A stretch of DNA of 64,000 nucleotides, taken from positions 54,573,401 to 54,637,400 of the forward strand of contig NC_087249.1 in NCBI RefSeq assembly GCF_037042905.1. Reading direction: 5' to 3'. The translations under genes were made by a program, and so were the position numbers. This document shows, one piece after another, positions 25,277 to 37,026 of the stretch (position 1 is its first letter; each line of letters opens with the position of its first letter). Source of the DNA: Lytechinus pictus (lineage: Eukaryota; Echinodermata; Echinoidea; Temnopleuroida; Toxopneustidae). A model generated the notes under the pieces. It saw only the letters and a program-made list of their open reading frames with translations, was not told the origin of the DNA and searched no databases.

Positions 25277-25919
25277 GGTGATTTCAAGTACGGTGTTGAA
25301 ATCTTGTGTTGGTGTTGTCACAACACCAGCCACAACACCGTACTAGAAAGCAGGCAGGTGTTGAGATTGACCTCGGAAAATATGATGTATTTCTGGCAGT
25401 TCGTGTTGAAGGCTGGTGTTGAATGTTGTCTGCCGAACCCAGCAGGTGTTGACGATCTACGTGTAATTTCCCCATTCACCAACACCAACCCCCAGCGATT
25501 GGGAAAATCATGATTTCAAGTTCGGTGTTGGTTTTGGTGTTGGCTATCTCGAGCTCACGGACAGGCGGCGAACACGATAAAATATCCCAGTAAAATCAGC
25601 TTTTACAGTTAAGATGAGTACAAATCATTTAAGCTTTATATATTTTGATAATTGCTTTTTGGAATTCTTGAATTGATTAAAGCATTGGCATTCTGTACGA
25701 TGAGAATTTATTGCAATTTCTCCCCGATTTCACTTTTGTCGTTGAGAATTCTCATGTACAGTTTAGATGATTTAGCAGCATAGCGCATAGGTATGATGTC
25801 TTGGGCTATCGATAACACAATCAGTATCGATCTTCTGAACCCAGCTTGGTGTTGGAGCTCAGTTCTGCTGCCTTTTTACACTTTCAAATCCAACACCGAA
25901 CACCGTACTTGAAATCACC
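25277..25919. mobile_element. 0.64-kb TIR element rich in ggtgttg
   Basis: GGTGATTTCAAGTACGGTGT (25277) is inverted at 25899-25919. A third partial copy (tgatttcaagttcggtgttg) lies at 25512, and short inverted ggtgttg/caacacc units fill the interior. Target duplication is unclear. Confidence 0.6.
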
Positions 25920-26354
25920 CATTGAATCTTTTATCTTTCAAACCCAAATTTGTTCCCAAGGCATGGTTTATTACTGGATTGTGATATGTGAATAGAATGA
26001 GAATTTCACATGATTTTTTTTCTCCTAGAATTTGGAAATTAAACTAATAATCTGAATATGATTTCAGTGGAAATATTATTGAAATTTAATTAGTGTCCCA
26101 GTAGCTTGATGTAAATTGTCCACTGCAATTCATCCAGTCACACAAACTATTACACATCAACAATTCTACTCAAACTTCCCTGTGGATTCCAGCCAAGATT
26201 TCACATGACATTTTGTCAGTAAATCTTACACCGCTGGAATCCGTCAGTGCCGTTACTAACACAATTATTGTATCCTAGATACCTGTGTAGTCCCACACTA
26301 TCATCTTCGTGTTTGTGTGAATCTCTGCTTTTCTTTTCTACTTTGTTTATCCAG

Positions 26355-26423
26355 GTTCCTCTGTGTTGTTTTCATAGTGTGCTCTTAAACAAGAAGATCT
26401 TGAGATTAGATGATATCAAGGAG
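26355..26423 (+). CDS. PDE2A: PDE2A exon 3 of window: GAF-A, divergent
   Basis: 69 nt, 23 codons, phase 0/0; acceptor tttatccag, donor gtatgt. It reads VPLCCFHSVLL then NKKILRLDDIKE. The second half matches vertebrate DKKSIQLKDLTSE. The first half should be the conserved TGCLGQVVE loop, but both glycines are replaced and one residue is inserted. A second acceptor (tttcatag, ending 26386) would put a stop in frame, so the longer exon is preferred. Either GAF-A has really diverged here or there is a local sequence error. Confidence 0.78.
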
Positions 26424-27224
26424 GTATGTATCAAAGAAATTATTTGAATAATATTATATTTTATTCTCGAAATATAACAGAGCTAAAAGACAATAAATAT
26501 AAAAGAGTGTTTTTCCACTCACTTTATCAGTTATAGAATAATTTTTACAATCAGTTATATGTAAACTTGTGCATTACATCTCTTTATTACGAGTGAAATT
26601 TCATTCACTTTACCAAAAAAGGACAGACTCTTTCCTAGAAATATGAATTTATGGAGATTATCTCTATGAAGTGATGACGTTGTTTATTCATATCATTGTC
26701 CATAATTATCAAAATGTGCTTTATGAATATTATTTTATATTATTTACGGCCATATTGGTTATTAGTATGTCATTGTGAAGAAATAGATTTAATTTTACAC
26801 TTTTTGCAGTTGTGCTTATGTTGACTGAGCCTATGGCATTTTCAAAGCCTTAATATTCACATAACCTGTAGGTCCAAGTTGAAGAGAAATTCCAAGATAT
26901 TCAGACATATCAAGAATTTTTTTTTTTGCAAAAGAAAATGAAGAAAAAAAGGAGAAATACATGTACAGCACTGAAAGAAAATCCCTCTTGAAAACAAAAT
27001 TTCCAACGTTTTTCTTGGAACTGTTTAATTTGTAAAGAAGACATACAATAGGTTTTCCCAAGTACATGTATGTAACACTGATAGCAGTCTATGGCTTCCT
27101 TCTCAAGATAATTGATACACTTGATGTGTATATCACAAGCTGTCTTTAAGCTGTAATACCCAAATATGCATGTATTGATGAGCAATAACAGCCAAGGTCA
27201 CTGAGAAATGTGTTATACTCATCA
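26424..27224. other. Intron 3 start, nothing recognised
   Basis: AT-rich intron sequence with homopolymer runs. The minus-strand frames here are short and low-complexity; no repeat family was recognised. Confidence 0.5.
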
Positions 27225-27395
27225 TTTTTGGGTCCGAGATAGTTTCAGCCGAGATGAGACCGAGACAATTAGCGCCCGAGACCGAGACGAGACAGAGACA
27301 CTTGTTTTCAGAGTCAGCCAAGACGAGACCGAGACAATGACCTTCAAGACCGAGACGAAGCCGAGACAGTAAACGAGACACTAGTTATTTCTACA
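27225..27395. repeat. Imperfect ccgagacgagac minisatellite
   Basis: About 170 bp of diverged repeats of gagaccgagac with spacers such as aatgaccttc and cacttgttttc. The minus strand reads a degenerate LGLVS-type repeat in one open frame, which follows from the DNA repeat. Confidence 0.7.
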
Positions 27396-27965
27396 CGATG
27401 CCGCAGCCGCAATACAAGCGCGACATAGCTACATGTACCGCATCATTCTATTATTTACGAACGCACTTCATTCGCATAAATCAACAAGTGATTCTGAAAA
27501 CAAGTGTCGCTGTTTCGTCTAATTTTTATTTGCATCATTTTTTTTTTAAATCAGGATTTAAATAACCACTGATTTAAACTGCCAATCATCAGTCATCATC
27601 AATCATCACATTCTTCATAATATTCATCGTCATCATTTCATTTATAACAAATTAATGAAGGAAGGAAAAGAGACTAAGAGAGTGTCCAAAGAAAAGGAAA
27701 AACAAAAAACAAGAATTATGGAGAGGCTCAACTCAACAGATTCACAAGGAAAGCATAGGATGGAGAAACTTGTTGGCAATGGTTTTTTGCAGTCCTATTT
27801 CACTCTCTTTTCTTCATAAACATGTGTCAGTAGCCATCAGAAAAAATACTGTAAGCAACTGCTGATTACAGGTCAGATGAGAGATCACCACCCAACTACC
27901 AAGTGCAGCCTCTTTGTATAGGAGGAAACCCAATATAACAAGGTTGGCTACAAGATATTGGTTAC

Positions 27966-28060
27966 AGGGGCGGATCCAGCTTCCGCCAATAGAGGGGCCC
28001 TGACATTTTTTTCACCCATATTTTCCCTGATCGGCCACTCCAAGTTGATTTTTGTTTCTT
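27966..28060. mobile_element. One end of a hAT-type element
   Basis: CAGGGGCGGATCCAGC matches the terminal repeat of the element at 56-339. No matching right end was found nearby, so it is truncated; the right limit given is arbitrary. Confidence 0.4.
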
Positions 28061-28310
28061 TCTTTGAAGGGGTAGTCCTAACAGTCGCTTCTTAGCTTTA
28101 TTCTTATAAAAACAACATAAATGTGTAAGAATCTCATAAGCCCAATTTAAATAGTGCAAGTGCGAAGATTCTGGGTAATGCTTGTGATCCTGAACAAGAT
28201 TCGCATATAACTAGATAATTACTACGTGCGTAAAGCACGGGCAGAAACTTTTTGATATGCGTTATATGGCCTTATAAAACATGGACCTGTTAAGGATTTT
28301 TGCAGTTTTT

Positions 28311-29655
28311 GTCTCGCCGGCATAGCAGAGCGAGACTATAGGCGCCGCTTTTCCGACGGCGACGGCGGCGGCGGCGTCAACATCAAATCTTAACCTAAGG
28401 TTAAGTTTTTGAAATGACATCATAACTTAGAAAGTATATGGACCTAGTTCATGAAACTTGGACATAAGGTTAATCAAGTATTACTGAACATCCTGCCTGA
28501 GTTTCAGATCACATGACCAAGGTCAAAGGTCATTTAGGGTCAATGAACTTAGACCATGTTGGGAAAATTATTTTCAAAATCTTAACCGAAGGTTAAGTTT
28601 TTGAAATGACATCATAACTTAGAAAGTTTATGGACCTAGTTCATGAAACTTGGGCATAAGGTCAATCAAGTATTAGTGAACATTCTGCTATAGTTTCAGG
28701 TCACGTGACCAAGGTCAAAGGTCATTTAGGGTCAATGAACTTTGGTCAAGTTGGGGGTATTTGTTGAATTACTATCATAACTTTGAAAATATATGGATCT
28801 AGTCCATGAAACTTGGACATAAGGTTAATCAAGTATTAGTGAACATCCTGCTTGAGTTTCAGGTCACATGACCAAGGTCAAAGGTCATTTAGGGTCAAAT
28901 GAACTTTGGCCAAGTTGGGGGTATTTGTTGAATTACCATCATAACTTTGAAAATTTATGGATCTAGTTCATGAAACTTGGACATTAGATTAATCAAGTAC
29001 CACTGAATATCCTGTGCGAGTTTCAGGTCACATGACCATGGTCAATGGTCATTTAAGGTCAATGAACTTTGGCCGTGTTGGGGGTATTTGTTAAATTACC
29101 ATCCTAACTCTGAAAGTTTATGGATCTAGTTCATAAAACTTGGACATAAGAGTAATCAAGTATCACTGAACATCCTGTACGAGTTTCAGGTCACATGACC
29201 ATGGTCAAAGGTCATTAAAGGTCAATGAACTTTGGCCATGTTGGGGGTATTTGTTGAATTACCATCCTAACTCTGAAAGTTTATGGATCTAGTTCATAAA
29301 ACTTGGGATATAAGAGTAATCAAGCATCACTGAACATCCCCTGGGAGTTTCAGGTCACAAAACCAAGTCAAAGGTCAGTTAAGGTCAATAAACTTAGGCC
29401 ATGTTGGGGTAATTGTTGAAGTGCCATCATAACTTTGAAAGTTTATGGATAGAGTGAATGAAATGTGGACATGGGTGTAGTTGACAAGTCTTAAGTCACC
29501 GTTCAAATGTCATTTATGGTCAATGAACGTGGTATTATGTCATTATATGAATGATGTTTTTGTGAATGATTATTTTATAGTAGTTTTCAAAGTTAGCACT
29601 GCTGCTATATTAAATCGCGTAATGCAGGCGAGACTGCCAGAGGCGTTCCACTTGT
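28311..29655. repeat. Tandem-repeat element, gtctcgccggcatagc family
   Basis: After a GC-rich head (gtctcgcc ... gcgagac, then a cgacgg/cgg run) come about seven diverged monomers of 160-190 bp, each with cataactttgaaagtttatgg-like, tgaaacttggacataag and gaccaaggtcaaaggtcatt segments. It ends with gcgagactgccagaggcgtt. An older copy of the same family spans 45226-46458. Confidence 0.8.
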
Positions 29656-29770
29656 TTAGCCATTAAGACAATACAACAATTTAACAGTGCGACCTGAAAT
29701 TTTTTGACATTCCGACCTAAAAAAATTGACAATCTAAGCACTTTTTTGTAATCATGGATGCGGTAGGTAT

Positions 29771-29810
29771 ACAGTATCAGTCAAAAGTTTGGGTACACCT
29801 GTAATCAGAA
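29771..29810 (+). mobile_element. Single Tc1/mariner-like terminus
   Basis: TA followed by acagtatcagtcaaaagttt and gggtacacct resembles a Tc1/mariner terminal repeat. No inverse copy was found downstream, so only one end remains. Confidence 0.35.
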
Positions 29811-30399
29811 CTGATTTTTTACAATAATTTACAATTTATTCAATTATGCTCTTCAAACACAGTGACAATTTAGTATCAAAATAAAGGGTAATTATCAGGC
29901 TTCAAACTGGCTTTATTTTGAAGATGAAAAATCGTTGCAGAAAGCACTCAGGCATGTCCAAAGACCCCTCTCTCTCAAACTGTCAATTCAAGTCAAATGA
30001 GGATTTTTGTCATTTTGTGTTTTTAGGGTTGACTCTTTGCATTTCATAATATTTTATTGGTTTTTAGTGAAGAATCTTTCAATATTAATTAATCAGTAAA
30101 CAACAAACATCACTTATAAAGCAAACTAAGATGCCCTAGTGGTGAAATAATATTGAGCATTTTCATATTATCAAAACTTACCATTCAAAGGTTTAGTGTC
30201 TCTTTTTTCATTTTTCTTCCAACATTTTATCTTTAATAATTCAATTATACCATTCAAAATGTTCCTGATGTTAAGCATATCATTTTGGTGAATACAAAAT
30301 GATAAAAGATAAAACAATTGTGATAATTGTAATTGAGATGAGACCAGACATAGTGTACAAGCACTGTACCTATAATCCCAACACTGATTCTCATAGAGT

Positions 30400-30790
30400 A
30401 ATAGAGAGGAAGATGTTTGTGCTTGTCCTTGACAATGTCTAGTGAAATGTGTATATTTCTTATGGAGCAAGGAGAAGAGGGAATTGATGAAAGATAGAGA
30501 AAGAGATGAAATGGAGAAGAGACATGGAAGAGAGAGAGAGGAGGGGGGGTAGGGGCAGACAGACTGTAAGGAAGAGGAATTGAGGTGGAATGATACAGTA
30601 CATGCAAAAAAAGTTGGTAAGTGGAGAGACTGATGTGGTATTGGTGGAAACGGAGGAGAGTTGAAAGGATGATATGAGAAGAGTTGCTTTGGATTAATAA
30701 GATGAAAGGGTAGACATATAGAGAAAGAGCAGGCGAGATGTAGGTGTGGTAATGATGACAAAGATAAAAAAGATGTAGGGATGATGTAGT
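30400..30790. repeat. Purine-rich GA tract
   Basis: Roughly 390 bp strongly biased to G and A on the plus strand, densest at 30460-30560. It produces a 223-codon minus-strand frame rich in Ser, Leu, Pro and Phe, which is judged non-coding. Confidence 0.7.
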
Positions 30791-30849
30791 GGGGATTAAT
30801 CAAAATAACCAATTCGTTGGTGAATGTGTGTCCAACCAACAAATAAGGA

Positions 30850-32790
30850 CAAGATTATTGGTTAGGATCTACCAGTAATAGGTTGACATTGATTCATATT
30901 TATCCACCAGACATATATTCATCAACAGATTGCTTACTTTGACCTCATCCTTTTTTAGAAAGATGTGATATATTAAGTAGCTAGCAAGACAGGCTACAAC
31001 AGAGAGAGGGAGAGAATTGAGGGGGGGGGGAGAAAAGAGACTGATATTGATAGGATTTGAGTCATTTAGCATCCATTGAGTTGACATCCCCTCAGGTGTG
31101 AGGTTAATAGTAAAAGGGACTTCTATCTTATGGAGATATGAACCAATCACGTGACAGACATACATTTACTTCTCCCAAAATTGATGAGTGTTACATGTAA
31201 CTTGAAGATTGTTATCATAAACCCTCTTCAGATATTGTGAATTATAGAGCACAATATTTCCCTATTGCTTTACATTAACTTAAGTAAAGGCCTTTATGAA
31301 TTTACTGGAATGAAACTGTGAACTCTTGATCTTCAAGGAGTTGATTGCATTATCAGATGATTGCAATGATATTAATTATGAAAAGATCGAGTGATTGCAT
31401 TTATGGTAATCATCATGTGATTGAAATATTGACAATCATGTGATTCTTAGATCATTGTACCATCAATTGGTAATCAGATGATGAGGTGATTGCAATACTG
31501 ACAAATCATGCAATGATTATACAGTATTCTGTTGTAATATTTTGCTAACCTAAGCAGATGATTACAATGTAAGCAATCATCCAACTATCAATGAATTTTA
31601 AAAAAAAATGAATTCTTTTAAAAATTTGGTCACTCTAGTCACAAAGAAATGCACAACTTTGAATAAGCAGAAACTGCTGTGTGAATCGGTTTGTTTATTC
31701 CACAGTTCCACTGTTTGATTTTTTTCCGGAATAGAATCGGACTTTAATGTGATGACTTAGATTAAGGTTAAACATGAAACTTGGCTGAAGGGAAAGTTTA
31801 CTCAAGAATCGTAAGATAGTGTCTGAATCCTCTCATGGGCCGTTGTGTCAATCTTGGCTTAATAAAGTTTCGCTGAGAACATGAAAAGAAAGACCTCCAA
31901 ATTCAGACAAGCGCAAACATTTGTATCCTTATAAAGACCTTCATGCATACTACAAGCATAGCCACGTAGAGTGGATTGGGACATAAAGACAAAAATAAAG
32001 ATCTCTGCATTCTAAAATAAGAGTTGTTCTTGACCGTCTTTATTGGTGTCATACTGTGAGATGTGTTGTTCCAGTCTCATCTCATTAGTTCACATTCTCA
32101 AATTATCTTGCTATTACTGATCCAGGAAACGATTCTGATCTACACAAGCTTGAAAGATTTGAAATGGAGATGCAATTAATGGGATATTTTTTTTTCATAG
32201 TTTGATTACAATTCCGGGTCAACTTCAGCTATTTGTTGTTGACATATAATCTTAATGAATTACATATTGAGCTTATTTGCAGGTGAAGACACATCATATT
32301 TTGGTTCAGGATAACTTAACAGTTTTAATCATATAACAAGTTTTGTTGAATTACAACTTTTCTTTGTAATGCTTTATGGGATATTTTGAGGGATTTAATC
32401 TTGCGATTTTAATTCCGGGTCAACTTTGAATATTTTTTTTTTATTGCTGAAAATGTCATAAAAATGGAAGCTTATATCAGAAAATGCACTTTTTTCAGCA
32501 TTTTTTTTTCTTCCGAATTGAGATCTGAAAGGCATTAACTTTTACTACCGGGAATGGGGCCAATGAATAGACACTTTATATGCGCCTTGTAATTGAATTT
32601 TGTATAATTTTTCATATTGCTGCCTAAATTTAAAAATCAACATTGAACACAGTACTAAGACCATAGCAATCAGCCACTGAATACCCCATAAAATAAGTCT
32701 TGTTGAATGATAACTTTCTTTTTTTTAATACACAACAACTAATATTAATACATGGTGGTTTCAGCTCCTGAATGACTGGAAAATGAAAAA
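30850..32790. other. Intron 3 stretch with weak internal repeats
   Basis: 31330-31580 has loose repeats of atcatgtgattg/gattgcaat. A 14-bp direct repeat attccgggtcaact occurs at about 32211 and 32411. Otherwise plain AT-rich sequence. Confidence 0.45.
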
Positions 32791-32792
32791 TT

Positions 32793-33056
32793 ATGATAAT
32801 AATAATAATATATAGCATTTATGAGTCGCCCATTTATCTAGTTGCCTATTCAATGACACTCTATATATTACCCTGGCTGTAGCTTCAGCTGCTAAAGGTG
32901 CTTGGTGCATTCAAGGAATTAATCCTGCGGGTACCCATTCACCTCACCTAGGTCAAGTGCAGCACAGTTTTGATAAATTTCTTGCTGAAGGAAAACATGC
33001 CATGGCTAGGATGCGAAGCCACGACCCTTTGTTTGAAAGGCGAGAGTCAGTATGAT
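32793..33056 (-). mobile_element. Decayed tRNA-derived SINE
   Basis: Minus strand: gactctcgcctttcaaacaa, then a degenerate B box (GGCTTCGCATCC), then a body, ending in an (att)n tail at 32793-32812. The layout and wording match a SINE type I associate with sea urchins (memory). It ends about 50 bp before exon 4. Confidence 0.5.
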
Positions 33057-33106
33057 AAGTATGAATAAGACTAAGGTTGTTATTATTATCATTATTTTCT
33101 TTATAG

Positions 33107-33237
33107 AGTGATCTTAATGACTTGAAAAGCAAGCTGAAGGTTGAGATCAAGTCTCTACTGGCTGTACCAATCATCAACCAAGCTACCTCTAAAGTGGTGG
33201 GTGTTGCTTGTGCAATCAATAAACGAGGTGCAAAGAA
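33107..33237 (+). CDS. PDE2A: PDE2A exon 4 of window: GAF-A core
   Basis: 131 nt, phase 0 in and 2 out; acceptor ctttatag, donor gtgagt. It encodes SDLNDLKSKLKVEIKSLLAV then PIINQATSKVVGVACAINK and RGAK, matching vertebrate QLQSMLGCELQAMLCVPV and VVALACAFNK. The Asn-Lys of the GAF NKFDE motif is present (AINK). A decayed SINE ends about 50 bp upstream of the acceptor. Confidence 0.95.
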
Positions 33238-33459
33238 GTGAGTATCATTCCTTCTTTTTTACTGTTTGCGTGTCCACTGATGGTGTTAAGTTGCTAAAGA
33301 TCATATTATTGTTGTCATAAAAAACAACAACATTATCATTAAACATTGACAACAATGTTATTATCACCACCATCATAGTCCTCATCATCATGATCTTCAC
33401 TTTTATCTTACTGTGTGAGATTAATTGATTTCAAGAATATGAAAACAAACCAAATTATT

Positions 33460-34760
33460 AGGTGGTCTGTCTATGACAGATCACCTCTTAATTTCGTCAG
33501 AATTTTCTTTCTTTATTATTTATTTTTAGCACCTATGTTTGTCGCCAACTTTTCTCCGAATTGGCTGAATCAATTTGGCTGATTTTTCTGTCATATATGG
33601 AGTCTATCATAGAGACGGCATACTAAGCTTTTCAAGGTCATCTGGTCATGATTACGTCATCTACGCGCCATTTTGTAAAATTCTCAATTTGATCATATCA
33701 ACATAATGGATCATCAATAATCAACCATATTTACATCACATAAACTTTAGGTCAAAGGTCATCTGTCAATGTCATCAAAGGTCATGTAAAGGTCAAGACG
33801 CGCGCGTACGCGCGCGTCAAAGCCAAAAAAATTCTCCAAATGGCCTATAAATTTTTTTGGGTACGTTTCAAGTCATTTTAAGCATTTCAAAAAATTTGCG
33901 CGCACGCACGTATGCGCGCGCGTTTCCGCGCGTAACGCCATAACGCATCACAGAAACACAGTTTTTTTTACATCATTGCATTGATGATATAATTCTGAGC
34001 AATTTGATACCTTGATCAACCTTCTATGACCATTAATAACGAAATTAACACCCGTTAAAGTTTGCAGCACGTGTGCGTGCGAGCTCTCTTTATAGGCTAT
34101 ATATGGGCAAAAACATGCCTATTGAAAATTCACTGTAGCCCTTTAAATAGTCCGTTGACCCCCAATTTTTTTTTCAAATGTCGATAGAATATGAGTTGTA
34201 GATTTGATTTCATGTCACCATTGTCTCTCAATTTGATCATGACGTCATCAAAACTGCGTTGGAAATCAAAATATCCATTTTGCTTGTTATGACGTCATAA
34301 CAATTATGCAAATTAGGCTCTAACTCCGTGAATATTAGTCAATTTTCGCCCAATTTTCGATATGTTGTAGCTTAGGTCTTACTCTTTCTGAGTTATTGCC
34401 TTTATTTTTCATTTTAATGAACAGATCATCTTGAAAAATTGCAAATAATAAAGGCATGTCATTTTTACTCATTTTGCGTGTAATCTCTATGGGACATGAC
34501 TTTTTCTCAAAACTAGATTCTACATTCCTCTATTTCGTGAGCTATATCTCCATTTTCTTTTGTCAGTTGTCTCTGAGCTTTGAATATGTTGTAGCTAAGA
34601 TTCTCAGCTTTCGGAAGTGTGCCCTCCATTTTTTGATCAGATACCGGGATCATGCCCGTTTTTCGCTTGCAAAGTTGGATTTGCAATTCTCAAATTTGCT
34701 TACGTGTAATCTCTATGGGAACGTGTAATCTCTATGGGGAATATCGTGGTTCAATGGATA
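33460..34760. mobile_element. Left arm of an older aggtggtctgtc element
   Basis: Begins with a 12-bp hairpin AGGTGGTCTGTC / GACAGATCACCT (33460-33486). At 34590-34760 the sequence is an inverted copy of 36050-36210, including the segments gtgccctccat, gatcatgcccg and gtaatctctatggg. It also holds alternating CG/CA tracts (33797-33818, 33898-33940). Confidence 0.45.
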
Positions 34761-35701
34761 TCGCATATATTTCATCTTCAAATCAAAAATCACAAATTGA
34801 ATTATAATTGCCATAATTGATTTTAATATCAAATGAACATATAAATTCCCAAATAAAGACACCATAATCATTATTATAACATGTTTCCATACATTTTTGC
34901 CTGAACATTTTGTCATGTTTATTTCAACATACTGCATGTATATCAAAATCGAACGTTAGATCTATTTAGTATTATTAATAAATCTAGCAACATTTACGCT
35001 GTACTTTTTTGATAATAGAGCCACATAGAAAACCACCAAGTTGATGATATGTGCCAACCTGTAACCTATTTAAACATAAAAAATAACAAAATAACAAATA
35101 AATAATTAAATATAACAGCCCAATCAGCCAAAATCAAAACAAATAACTTAGACTAAAGACAAGCACAAAGATAAAGATATGCTCAAAATCAAATCATTCA
35201 TGTTTTTAACTGAGTGCTCTGGTAAAAAAACAATTTTAAATAAATTTACAACGGCAACTAACCCAACACATTCCACTATAGCTCACCTCTCGCTACCAAC
35301 AATCACATGACTTGCGACGAACTCGGTTACAATTTTTCAAATCAACGATATTTCACGGATTCTGTTATCAGATTTTACAAATTTGATAAATTTAACTGGT
35401 CGCTAATATAATGACATGCATGTGCAGTGTAAAATTAATATTTAACGACGATTTCCGATAAAATTATAAAATATTATTCAAAATTTTACATGCATTTCCA
35501 ATGATAGCAGACAACAAAAATGCCCATTTGTAACTATTCAAAATCCATCAAATATAACCTTTGACCCTGTTGTCGCAACATTGATTTATAGGACTTTCAA
35601 CAAATGCAGATAGCCCCCTCAACCAATTTCCTTTCAATTGCCACGAAGTATGGACACCTATAATGTCTAATGAATAAAACAAATCCAAAAACAAAAGTCA
35701 T

Positions 35702-36267
35702 ACTAGATTTTAATTCGTCATGCGGACGAATTAAGTGGTCTGTCCTTATTCTCGCCATCATGATCACCATTACCAAGTCCAGCAGATCAATATGATATTC
35801 ATGATGACAACGCAATTATGCATGGAATACTTGTGAAAGACGGGAGATGATAAAGCACTGTGAAAAAGGTCTCTTTGATATATGACAATACATGTGATAT
35901 GAAAAAGTAATTTATAGACTGTTTTATCTTGCTTAATTTTAACTTTTATACCTTTTAATTATCATAAAGGATCATGTACGAGGTGGTAAAAAAGACCAAA
36001 AAAGGAAAAAATCATCTTGTTTACCCCGGGACTCGAACCTGCGCCCCCGAGAATGCAAGTCAAGTGCGTTATCCATTGAGCTACGACATACCCCATAGAG
36101 ATTACACGTAAACGAATTTGAGAATTGCAAATCCAATTTTGCAAGCGAAAAACAGGCATGATCCCGGCATCTGATCAAAATATGGAGGGCACACTTCCAA
36201 AAGCATTTTGTACAATAAAATAAGGACAGACCACCTAATTCGTCCGCATGACGAATTAAATTCTAGT
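35702..36267. mobile_element. 0.57-kb element with 49-bp TIRs and a tRNA-like core
   Basis: ACTAGATTTTAATTCGTCAT and on through GGTCTGTCCTTATT (35702-35750) is inverted with few changes at 36219-36267. The interior includes a tRNA-like block on the minus strand (36020-36095). It shares its terminal motif with the older arm at 33460. Confidence 0.7.
36020..36095 (-). pseudogene. tRNA-like sequence, not a functional tRNA
   Basis: Minus strand has a good A box (TAGCTCAATGGATAACGC) and B box (GGTTCGAGTCC) at tRNA-like spacing. The acceptor stem does not pair and the anticodon and T stems are poor. Part of the surrounding TIR element. Confidence 0.5.
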
Positions 36268-37026
36268 TGTAATTCTGTCTTTTAAATGTTCATTAATTTT
36301 GTCATATTTTTTTGTGTATATGGAATGGAAGAATATTTTTGTTTATTTGAACAATTGAATTTTAAAATGAAAAAAGAGAAATTTTTGGTGTATTGTACCT
36401 TGTATTTTCTTTACAAGAAAACTTGACATTCTAAAAAGAGTCTCGCTCTACTGATTGTTAAGTGTATATTTTGAAATATCTTCCAATTTTTCGGGGTAGA
36501 GAGTTAGACTTTTTTTCAGAATGTCTGTTTTTCTTATCAAGATTATTACACTCAATAGTCAACTCTCATCATCACAGCATAACTATTTTGTGTTGCAAAA
36601 AACAAGAGCGAAAGAAGCTTTCTAAAAAAAACAGCTCTTCATCATCAACAAGATGTGTACACTTCAATCTTGTGCTTGACCATGCAAATCAGATCTAAAG
36701 TAGGTTGGGGTTGGCCAGTGCGCTAGTTTACCATTCATCACCAAAGCTGTCACACGGTGCAATCATGCATGTAATACATATGTAACAAATGATTGGGAAT
36801 ATTCAGTTTTGACTTGTTGACTATGAACTTGCCATTAAGTCTTCAGTGTTTTTTTCTGATGGCTATTGACATATGTTTATGTAGAACAGAGAGTGAAAGA
36901 GGACTGCAAAAAACTAACATGGTGTTCTAAATGAAGAATAAGTGGAACCGAAATTGGTGGAAACAGAAAGATATAGACAGAATAGTCTTGATAATGAGTG
37001 GTTTTGATGATCACTGTCATATTCAT

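Noticed and set aside
26387..26423. Alternative acceptor tttcatag for PDE2A exon 3
   Set aside because: With exon 2 ending in phase 0 it reads into a stop (AGA TGA); the acceptor at 26354 keeps frame and the NKKILRLDDIKE match.
30171..30842. 223-codon open frame on the minus strand
   Set aside because: It follows a purine-rich tract; Ser/Leu/Pro/Phe bias, no domain, and a second overlapping minus frame of similar quality.
36020..36095. Functional tRNA gene
   Set aside because: A and B boxes are good, but acceptor and T stems do not pair and no convincing anticodon arm forms.
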